Origin: Gammaproteobacteria bacterium
Lineage (GTDB): Bacteria > Pseudomonadota > Gammaproteobacteria > UBA6429 > Thiohalophilaceae
DNA length: 20,551 nucleotides
Direction of reading: 5' to 3'
Assembly (NCBI GenBank): GCA_003233255.1
Contig: QILH01000122.1
Span: 1 to 20,551, forward strand
A program made the position numbers and the translations under genes. Of the stretch, positions 14,672 to 20,551 are shown piece by piece. A model generated the notes under the pieces. That model saw nothing but the letters and a program-made list of their open reading frames with translations. It had not been told where the DNA came from and did no database searches. Position 1 is the stretch's first letter. Each line of letters begins with the position of its first letter.

Positions 14672-16225
14672 ATGTCACTGATTGACAATTTACAGAACCA
14701 GGCTCTTTTTGAACATCCAATAGTCAGGTTTGAAGTGATCGAAACTCATATTTCTCTGCTACTGTTAACCGGCCAATATGTCTATAAAATCAAGAAACCG
14801 GTCAATTTTGGGTTTCTGGATTTTTCAACACTTGAGAAACGTCATTTCTATTGCGAAGAGGAGCTAAGATTAAATCGCCGCCTTGCCCCACAACTGTATT
14901 TGGGCGTCGTCAGCATCCATGGTTCAGTTGAGCATCCTGAATTGAATGGGCAGGGCCCGGTGATTGAATACGCGGTTAAAATGCGGCAGTTTCCTCAGGC
15001 GGCACAACTTGATCGTATTCTTACTCAAAATGGGCTGGGCAATTCAATCATGGATAAAATAGCCCGTCAAGTTGCACACTTTCACCTGTCTATCGAAACA
15101 GTGGCGATGGAAAGCACCTTTGGCGATCTAGATCATGTGCGACAGCCTGTACTAGATAATTTTGAACAAATCCAGGCGAACATCAAGCAAAAATCGATTG
15201 AAGCTTTACTTGATAAACTTGAATGCTGGAGTAAACAGCAACTCGAGGCACTGGCGAAAACCATCCAGCAACGTAAAGCGCAGAGTTTTGTGCGCACATG
15301 CCATGGGGATATGCACCTGAGAAATATCGCGTTATGGAATGACGATATAATTATTTTTGACTGTATCGAGTTTAATAAAAATTTTTATATGATCGATGTT
15401 ATCAGCGATATCGCTTTCCTGGTTATGGATCTTGAAGAGCGGCAGCAAAATGCACTGGCACAACGGTTTTTGAACCGTTATCTGGAGATCACAGGAGACT
15501 ATGAAGGATTGACCCTGCTTCGATTTTATAAGGTTTATCGTGCCTTAGTGCGAGCAAAAGTTGATGCCTTGCGCACAGGGCAGGAGAAATCGGACAGCCA
15601 GGAATATACAGAGACACTGGAGGACCTTCTACAGTATTTAACACTGGCCGAACGATATACTCAGCCAACCAGACCGTGTCTGTTGATTACTCATGGTTTA
15701 TCAGGATCGGGGAAATCATTTGGTGCTCAAATTATTCTAAATAAATATTCCGCAATTCAGGTGCGTTCTGATGTGGAGCGTAAACGATTGTTTCAGATTA
15801 ATATAGACAATAGCCAAACTGAAGTCGAACAGGGAATGTATAGCCAGGCCGCCACGAAAAAGACCTACGCACGCTTACTGGATATAGCGAAAAGTCTACT
15901 TGCCACAGGATATTCCGTGATAATCGATGCGGCCAATCTAAAACGACAACAACGTATGTCTTTTATAGAACTTGCAAAAGAAATGCAAACGCCTGTATTT
16001 ATACTCAACTTCCATGCTTCTGTCGTGACGTCAAGAGAACGGATTCTACAGCGAGAGCGGCGGGGCAGTGATGTCTCTGATGCCACCGTCGACGTACTGG
16101 AACACCAGATTGATAATTATGAACCGCTCACAGATGATGAAAGGTTGCTTGCGATCGAAATAAATACGGAAAAAGAGATTGATGTCGCTGGGATTATTCA
16201 GCGCATACACGCCGGCACTTACTGA
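14672..16225 (+). CDS. Aminoglycoside-phosphotransferase-like domain fused to a P-loop kinase/ATPase
   Basis: A 517-residue cytoplasmic fusion. The N-terminal 1-325 is an APH/choline-kinase-like domain: KIKKPVNFGFLDF (lysine region), the catalytic loop HGDMHLRN (His211-Asn218) and the metal-binding DCIEF (Asp230). The C-terminal 335-517 has a Walker A motif GLSGSGKS (342-349) and resembles zeta-toxin/AAA-type small-molecule kinases (RSDVERKRL, later a basic RERRG segment). Proteins with this pairing are widespread in Proteobacteria and their substrate is unknown; true aminoglycoside resistance is not implied. ATG 14672 is preferred over a TTG 30 bases earlier because it aligns with the start of the domain. 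It is 45 bases after the regulator gene. Confidence 0.85.
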   Translation: MSLIDNLQNQALFEHPIVRFEVIETHISLLLLTGQYVYKIKKPVNFGFLDFSTLEKRHFYCEEELRLNRRLAPQLYLGVVSIHGSVEHPELNGQGPVIEYAVKMRQFPQAAQLDRILTQNGLGNSIMDKIARQVAHFHLSIETVAMESTFGDLDHVRQPVLDNFEQIQANIKQKSIEALLDKLECWSKQQLEALAKTIQQRKAQSFVRTCHGDMHLRNIALWNDDIIIFDCIEFNKNFYMIDVISDIAFLVMDLEERQQNALAQRFLNRYLEITGDYEGLTLLRFYKVYRALVRAKVDALRTGQEKSDSQEYTETLEDLLQYLTLAERYTQPTRPCLLITHGLSGSGKSFGAQIILNKYSAIQVRSDVERKRLFQINIDNSQTEVEQGMYSQAATKKTYARLLDIAKSLLATGYSVIIDAANLKRQQRMSFIELAKEMQTPVFILNFHASVVTSRERILQRERRGSDVSDATVDVLEHQIDNYEPLTDDERLLAIEINTEKEIDVAGIIQRIHAGTY

Positions 16226-16333
16226 ATTAATGGCGGCATTCCATATTCAATATTGTTCGTAAGACAGTGCTGTTGATGGAAAACCTCTGATCGTTACTGC
16301 ACGTACGTATTCTTTTTCGCTTTGAATATATAA

Positions 16334-16642
16334 TTACTCAAATCGTTTAATTTGTTTCTGCAGACAGGTAATTTCATCCAGCAGCTGTAATACAAGTGCG
16401 GCTCCGGGAATATTTATATCGAGATCGCGCTGCAAGCGCAATACTACCTGAATCCGTATAATATCCTCACCATTAAACAGCCAGTCTGAAGGCTGAGCAC
16501 CGGAAGGCTGGATGATACCTTCTTCGATAAAACTGATAACCCCCTCTGCATGAATATCACAATGGCGACACAGCTCATAAAAACTGACGTGCGTAGTATC
16601 AAGTACGTCACCTTCAAAAATCGTTAGCTCGTCTCTATTCAT
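16334..16642 (-). CDS. cbpM: CbpM, modulator of the co-chaperone CbpA
   Basis: A 102-residue protein matching CbpM, a small MerR-fold-like protein that binds the J-domain of CbpA and inhibits it. Recognisable features are VSFYELCRHCDIHAEGVISF (about 20-39), EEGIIQPSG, the WLFNGEDIIRIQVVLRLQRD helix-turn region and INIPGAALVLQLLDEI before the final coiled tail. Length is normal. The ATG (16642-16640) overlaps by four bases with the natural stop of the full-length cbpA frame, the usual cbpA-cbpM arrangement. Because cbpA has an earlier stop (see there), normal translational coupling may be lost. It is convergent with the kinase-like gene. Confidence 0.9.
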   Translation of the reverse strand: MNRDELTIFEGDVLDTTHVSFYELCRHCDIHAEGVISFIEEGIIQPSGAQPSDWLFNGEDIIRIQVVLRLQRDLDINIPGAALVLQLLDEITCLQKQIKRFE

Positions 16643-16785
16643 GGCGACGCCCTCAGGTTAGCGCGAGGATTATAGTTGGCAAACTCAGCTGCCATGTTCT
16701 GATAATGTTCTCGCTGTGCAGTCGTAAGTGCAGGAGGGGCCACTATCTGAATTTCAACATATTGATCACCCGACGGGTTGCCGGG
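16639..16785 (-). pseudogene. cbpA: 3' remainder of cbpA behind the TGA codon
   Basis: In the same frame as cbpA, directly after the TGA, 48 codons encode PGNPSGDQYVEIQIVAPP and ALTTAQREHYQNMAAEFANY, then end with ASP-TGA overlapping the cbpM start (ATGA, 16639-16642). This is the normal CbpA C-terminus (dimerisation segment). It has no start codon or ribosome site of its own. The four-base overlap with cbpM shows that the gene pair was intact until recently. Confidence 0.82.
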
Positions 16786-17586
16786 TCAACCTCTCCCTTT
16801 AAGTCGTAATTGTTGTCCTGCTTGTGCATTCGGCGGGATCTTCATTTCAACCTTCCCCTCAAGAGTTGGCACCTCAACACTGGCACCCAACGCCGCCTCC
16901 CATGGCGTCACCGGTAATATTATATATATGTCTTTGCCGCTACAACGAAATAAGGGATGGGATTCAAGTTCAACTTCCAGATACAAATCGCCGGCCTCAG
17001 CCTGGCCATGACCTGCGGTACCTTGGCCACGCAGGCGAATACGCTGGCCACTGGTTATGCCTTTGGGGATTCGAACTTTGAGTGTACGTTGACGTGTGAC
17101 TACCCGACCGTGGTTGTCCAGTTCAGGGACTTTGAGGGTGATATCGCGAGTAGTACCGTGATAGGCATCACTTAGATTGATAAGAATTCGAGCATGGTGA
17201 TCCTGGCCGCGTATCCCGGTAGACTGACGTTGTCCACCTGTTTGAAAATCACCAAACAGATCGCTGAAAAAATCACTAAACTGGCCGGTATCTGCCCCCG
17301 TGTAACCGCCGCCACTGAACTCAAAACCGTTATTCCAGTCAGGGGGAGGGCGAAACTCCTGACCAGCTTGCCATTGATTGCCTAATTGATCATAGGCCGT
17401 CCGTTTTTCGGGATCCTTGAGCACCTCATAGGCCTCACCCACCTCTTTGAAGTGAGCCTCCGCGTTCTTTTCCTTGCTAACATCAGGATGATATTTACGT
17501 GCCAGCTTACGATAAGCGCGCTTAATTTCATCCTGAGTCGCCTCACGGGACACCCCGATGATTTCATAATAATCTTTATATTCCAT
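16786..17586 (-). CDS. cbpA: CbpA-type DnaJ co-chaperone, cut short by an in-frame TGA
   Basis: Class II J-protein (no zinc finger) that stimulates DnaK. It starts at ATG 17586 (MEYKDYYEIIGV) with a complete J-domain (HPD at 33-35). A Gly/Phe-rich linker (about 75-130) and the two client-binding domains (ILINLSDAYHGTTRDITLKV, then LESHPLFRCSGKDIYIILPV) follow. Translation stops at TGA 16786-16788, codon 267, within the conserved LKGRG-LPGNPSG region. The same frame continues without further stops for 48 codons (see next entry), so the ancestral protein was 315 residues. The break removes the final part of the second domain and the C-terminal dimerisation region. Natural truncation, sequencing error or partial read-through cannot be told apart. 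Divergent from cti. Confidence 0.88.
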   Translation of the reverse strand: MEYKDYYEIIGVSREATQDEIKRAYRKLARKYHPDVSKEKNAEAHFKEVGEAYEVLKDPEKRTAYDQLGNQWQAGQEFRPPPDWNNGFEFSGGGYTGADTGQFSDFFSDLFGDFQTGGQRQSTGIRGQDHHARILINLSDAYHGTTRDITLKVPELDNHGRVVTRQRTLKVRIPKGITSGQRIRLRGQGTAGHGQAEAGDLYLEVELESHPLFRCSGKDIYIILPVTPWEAALGASVEVPTLEGKVEMKIPPNAQAGQQLRLKGRG

Positions 17587-17750
17587 ATACGTATATTGTG
17601 CCCGTTATTAAACCGATTTTTGTATCCGTTGCAATTGATAGCCAGGCGGTATTCAATTAAGTAATACATTAATATATAGGGGCGATTTCAGTAAAACACA
17701 AACAAAATTAATGGCGTTTTTTGGATGGCCATCTGTTAATATCCCTATAT
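17587..17750. promoter_or_regulatory. Divergent intergenic region between cbpA and cti
   Basis: 164 bases of AT-rich DNA from which cbpA (minus) and cti (plus) are read apart. Minus-strand CCCCTATAT near 17680 resembles a sigma-32 -10 box (heat-shock), but no matching -35 hexamer is at the right distance. I therefore do not claim a promoter of that class. No strong ribosome site precedes either start. Confidence 0.35.
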
Positions 17751-20183
17751 ATGAGCCAACGTTTCAGCATCCTTACCCGCAAGTACTTGTTGTTGGCAGC
17801 TTTCGCATTACTTTTAATCGTAGTGCTAAGCAATGAGTTTCTGAATTCACTATTTACCATGGAAGATATACCGGCATCTATCGAAGTGGATTTAGCTGCT
17901 GCTATGCAATCACCACCGGTGGTCTACGAAGATCAGGTGCTACCGGTTTTGGAGCGGCGCTGTATCGTGTGTCACGGTTGTTACGACGCTCCTTGCCAAT
18001 TGAAACTTTCTTCTCCCGAAGGCCTTCAACGTGGTGCAAGTGTGGAAAATATTTATGACCCTTCAAGGGTCAACTCCATGCAACCATCCCGTTTATTCAT
18101 CGATGCCAAAAATGCAGCCGAATGGCGTTCTCGCGATTTTCACTCGGTGATAAACGAAGGTCTGGAAAATAGTCCAGAAGAAAATCTGAAAAACTCCGTT
18201 CTTTATCATTTATTAAGACTGAAACAGCAACACCCACAGCCGAAAACAGATGCGTTACCCGATGATTTCACTCTTGGGCTGGATCGCGAGCAAACCTGCC
18301 CAACACGCGGTTCTGTGGAAGAGTTTGCGCGCAAGCACCCTCTCTGGGGTATGCCCTACGCTATGCCAAATCTGCAAGCGCGAGAATATCGAACCCTGGT
18401 TTCCTGGCTGGCACAGGGTGCGCCGGCTCCAGTACCGCCTGCGCCTTCTGACGCTGTGTTGCCGCAAATAGAACACTGGGAATTATTTCTGAACGGCAGC
18501 TCCATCAAACAGCGCCTTGTTAACCGTTATCTTTACGAACACCTTTTTCATGCACACATTCACTTTGCCGGTTCGCCGCAGCGTGAGTTTTATCGGCTGG
18601 TACGTTCACGTACGCCATCCGGGCAAGCCGTCGATGAAATTCCCACAACGCGCCCTTTTGATGATCCCGGTACCGTGTCTTTTTATTACCGTCTATTGCG
18701 TTATCACCCCAGCATAGTGGCGAAAAATCATATTGTTTATGAATTCTCAGCACGTCGTATGGAACGGTATCGGGAGTTGTTTTTGACCGCAGATTACACG
18801 GTGAGCAAGCTACCTTCCTACGATCCTTCGTTAGCATCCAATCCTTTTAAAATCTTTGCCGAATTACCAACAGAATCACGTTACCGCTTTATGCTGGATG
18901 AAGCGCGATTTTTCATTGAAGGCTTTATCAAAGGTCCTGTATGTCGCGGGCAACTCGCATTGAATGTGATTGAGGATCAGTTTTGGGTGATGTTTTTTGA
19001 TCCCAAGCAACCTGTGATTACCAACGATGCACAGTTCATCAGCAAGATGAGTAATGAACTACAACTCCCCGCCGATGGCGGTAGTAACCTGGATTTTCTG
19101 CGTATCTGGAGTGATTACTGGCAGGGTCAACGACGTTACATGGAGTACAAGCAAGCCTGGTTCAAGACCATCGGCACACATAATATTAGCCATGCCATGA
19201 ATTATATTTGGGATGGTGACGGCAACAATCCCAACGCGGCACTAACTGTATTTAGACACTTTGATAGTGGCTCAGTGGCGTACGGGCTGGTGGGTGAAAA
19301 TCCGGAAACAGCCTGGGTCATAGACTACCCATTGCTTGAACGTATTCATTATTTGCTGGTGGCTGGCTTCAATGTTTATGGCAATTTAGGTCATCGTATG
19401 AGTACACGCATTTACATGGATTTCCTGCGCATGGAAGGCGAAGACTATTTCCTTGCATTTCTTCCCGTAAGCCAACGCAAGGCCATTCGTGATGCCTGGT
19501 ATGTGGGTCAACGAGAAAGTATTGAAAAACTATTTTCTGCACCACAGGAATGGTTGAATACAGAATCTGTAGATGGTTATCGAACGGATGATCCGCAACG
19601 TGAATTATATCAAAGCATCAAAAAACGAATTGCTAATGCAATGCAGCCATCACAGAACCTGAATCGCTGTGCTCAGTCTGATGGCTGCAAAAATTCGCTT
19701 CCTACTGCTACCAAAGCGCGTATCGATCTCGCTATGAATAGCATCGCTCATTTACAGGGGAAAAACCTGCACGCTTTTCCCGATGTTGCTTTTGTTCACA
19801 TCAAGGCTAAAAACCCAGAAGACAGCCTTGCCTACACGTTGATTCGCAACAAAGCCTATAAAAATGTCACATCCTTTTTAGCCGATGAGCGCGAACGGGA
19901 TCGCGCAGATATTGATAAAGACACGATGACGGTGGTGGACTGGCTGGAAGGCTCTTACCCTAATTTCTTTTTTTCCGTGGAATTGTCAAACGTTGAAGAG
20001 TTTAGTCAGCGCTGCGTAGACATCAGTAGTCATGAGGATTATGAAAAATTTGTCGAACAATATGGCGTGCGGCGCACTAATTCTGCATTCTGGGAACAAG
20101 CTGACTGGTTTCAGGATGAATACCTGCGCAACAAACCCGTGCGTGCAGGTTTGTTTGATTTGAATCGTTACCTTGGCCGTTGA
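17751..20183 (+). CDS. cti: Fatty acid cis/trans isomerase (Cti), periplasmic heme protein
   Basis: An 810-residue protein that converts cis-unsaturated fatty acids in membrane phospholipids to trans isomers without double-bond loss, a rapid response to solvents, metals and heat in Pseudomonas and Vibrio relatives. After a basic start and one hydrophobic segment (11-26), the mature part opens with the c-type heme motif CIVCH (Cys71, Cys74, His75), followed by Cys77 and Cys82 (GCYDAPC), characteristic of Cti. Typical later stretches are GMPYAMPNL, GAPAPVPP, HAHIHFAGSP and a well-preserved C-terminus. Length is normal and I see no interruption. ATG 17751 is chosen because a signal sequence begins there; a TTG 30 bases upstream is the alternative. 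No strong ribosome site is seen. Confidence 0.93.
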   Translation: MSQRFSILTRKYLLLAAFALLLIVVLSNEFLNSLFTMEDIPASIEVDLAAAMQSPPVVYEDQVLPVLERRCIVCHGCYDAPCQLKLSSPEGLQRGASVENIYDPSRVNSMQPSRLFIDAKNAAEWRSRDFHSVINEGLENSPEENLKNSVLYHLLRLKQQHPQPKTDALPDDFTLGLDREQTCPTRGSVEEFARKHPLWGMPYAMPNLQAREYRTLVSWLAQGAPAPVPPAPSDAVLPQIEHWELFLNGSSIKQRLVNRYLYEHLFHAHIHFAGSPQREFYRLVRSRTPSGQAVDEIPTTRPFDDPGTVSFYYRLLRYHPSIVAKNHIVYEFSARRMERYRELFLTADYTVSKLPSYDPSLASNPFKIFAELPTESRYRFMLDEARFFIEGFIKGPVCRGQLALNVIEDQFWVMFFDPKQPVITNDAQFISKMSNELQLPADGGSNLDFLRIWSDYWQGQRRYMEYKQAWFKTIGTHNISHAMNYIWDGDGNNPNAALTVFRHFDSGSVAYGLVGENPETAWVIDYPLLERIHYLLVAGFNVYGNLGHRMSTRIYMDFLRMEGEDYFLAFLPVSQRKAIRDAWYVGQRESIEKLFSAPQEWLNTESVDGYRTDDPQRELYQSIKKRIANAMQPSQNLNRCAQSDGCKNSLPTATKARIDLAMNSIAHLQGKNLHAFPDVAFVHIKAKNPEDSLAYTLIRNKAYKNVTSFLADERERDRADIDKDTMTVVDWLEGSYPNFFFSVELSNVEEFSQRCVDISSHEDYEKFVEQYGVRRTNSAFWEQADWFQDEYLRNKPVRAGLFDLNRYLGR

Positions 20184-20339
20184 GGCTATAGAAAAAGTCT
20201 AAAACTACTGTAATTTATTGATATAATGACGCACCACCACAAGGCGAAACTCGGTGTCAATCTGTTTGTCACCTCTGGCGGGGGGGTACCGTAATCGAAG
20301 CCGCACGGCTTTTTATTGAATTTTCTATGGAGAAATTAT
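20184..20339 (+). other. Leader-like intergenic region with possible RNA structure
   Basis: 156 bases between cti and a small ORF. They hold a GGTG/CACC stem candidate (around 20251-20275), a run of seven G residues at 20280-20286 and a terminator-like hairpin (20298-20311) that ends about 16 bases before the ribosome site of the next ORF. This arrangement, a terminator just before the ribosome site, is what attenuators and some riboswitches look like. I compared it from memory with c-di-GMP, cobalamin and THF riboswitch motifs and found no match. Status: candidate only. Confidence 0.35.
20298..20316 (+). terminator. Intrinsic terminator-like hairpin downstream of cti
   Basis: AAGCC (20298-20302) pairs with GGCTT (20307-20311) across GCAC, followed by a T-rich stretch (TTTATT). 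The stem is short but GC-containing and the U-run is adequate. It may end the cti transcript or act as an attenuator for the small ORF that follows. Confidence 0.55.
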
Positions 20340-20468
20340 ATGCCAAAGAATGTAAAAGTAAATAAAGAAGCGGCTGCGGAATTAAAGGAACTACGTCAAA
20401 TTAAGAAGGACTATGAACGCCTAAATTGCTTAGTTATTATCCGTAAATTAAACGGCACGCAATTATAA
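20340..20468 (+). CDS. Possible small protein of 42 residues
   Basis: ATG 20340 to TAA 20466-20468. A strong ribosome site (GGAG, seven bases before ATG) is the main support. The product is basic and charged (MPKNVKVNKEAAAELKELRQ, then IKKDYERLNCLV and a short tail), probably one amphipathic or coiled helix in its first 28 residues. I recognise no family. It follows the leader-like region and its terminator-like hairpin. It may be a real small protein or a leader peptide of the gene that seems to begin at 20512. Confidence 0.5.
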   Translation: MPKNVKVNKEAAAELKELRQIKKDYERLNCLVIIRKLNGTQL

Positions 20469-20511
20469 ATTATGCGCATAATATATATTATGTTAAATAG
20501 GATGATCAGTG

Positions 20512-20551
20512 ATGCCTTGCTCGTACAGAATTGAAGAACATGATGGATTTA
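20512..20551 (+). CDS. Possible start of a gene running off the right edge
   Basis: ATG at 20512 after an AGGA element (about 20499-20502) opens a frame that stays open to the end of the window (13 codons, MPCSYRIEEHDGF). Too short to recognise. Included only because the spacing to the preceding small ORF and the ribosome-site-like sequence are reasonable. Confidence 0.3.
   Translation, partial: MPCSYRIEEHDGF

Noticed and set aside
16786..16788. Selenocysteine at the cbpA TGA
   Set aside because: The family has Leu there, no catalytic role is known, and the small downstream stem (ACCCG/CGGGT) is not a convincing SECIS.
17660..17700. Sigma-32 promoter for cbpA
   Set aside because: CCCCTATAT looks like a -10 but no -35 box is at the required spacing.
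20221..20340. c-di-GMP-type (GEMM) riboswitch
   Set aside because: Only loose similarity (CACAAGGC-like start); the conserved central and 3' motifs are missing.

Overview
The window looks like a piece of a gammaproteobacterial chromosome with a moderate base composition. The inference rests on a combination of genes: a MetE-type methionine synthase, a CbpA/CbpM chaperone pair, a periplasmic fatty-acid cis/trans isomerase (Cti), an aminoglycoside phosphotransferase-like/ATPase fusion and a large heavy-metal block. I cannot name the genus. I found no tRNA, rRNA, CRISPR array or intact transposase.

Layout. (1) 1-418 is the 3' end of metE. (2) 419-1271 carries no intact gene; it holds a decayed IS630-type transposase on the minus strand plus two inverted repeats. 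(3) 1272-8943, all minus strand, is a metal-efflux operon. It is headed by a three-cysteine MerR-type regulator, followed by a small His/Cys periplasmic protein, a TolC/CzcC-type outer membrane factor, a tiny His-rich secreted protein, a lipoprotein adaptor with six 20-residue His-rich repeats, a CzcA/CusA-family RND pump, and a DUF411 metal-binding protein. (4) 9054-9614 is a minus-strand exported HMA-domain protein. (5) 9767-14120 is a plus-strand cluster that starts with two MerR-type operators and encodes outer-membrane channel 1, a MerP-like protein, a MerT-like protein, outer-membrane channel 2, a small thioredoxin-fold protein and a double-length CcdA/DsbD-type membrane protein. A second, CueR-like MerR regulator follows at 14231-14626. 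(6) 14672-16225 is a kinase-like fusion protein. (7) 16334-17586, minus strand, is cbpM and cbpA, with an in-frame TGA cutting cbpA short. (8) 17751-20183 is cti. (9) The right edge holds a possible structured leader, a 42-residue small ORF and the start of another possible gene.

How the parts may work together (inference). The minus-strand operon is a textbook tripartite efflux system from inner membrane to outside, with unusual investment in His-rich periplasmic metal sponges. The plus-strand cluster looks like a mercury-type uptake route (MerP/MerT-like) without the MerA reductase. Instead it is combined with two related outer-membrane channels and a thiol-electron relay. This MerTP + paired channel + thioredoxin + double CcdA set is the best candidate in the window for an undescribed system. 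The chaperone, Cti and kinase-like genes flanking it fit a general envelope/stress island, but no shared regulation is visible in the sequence.
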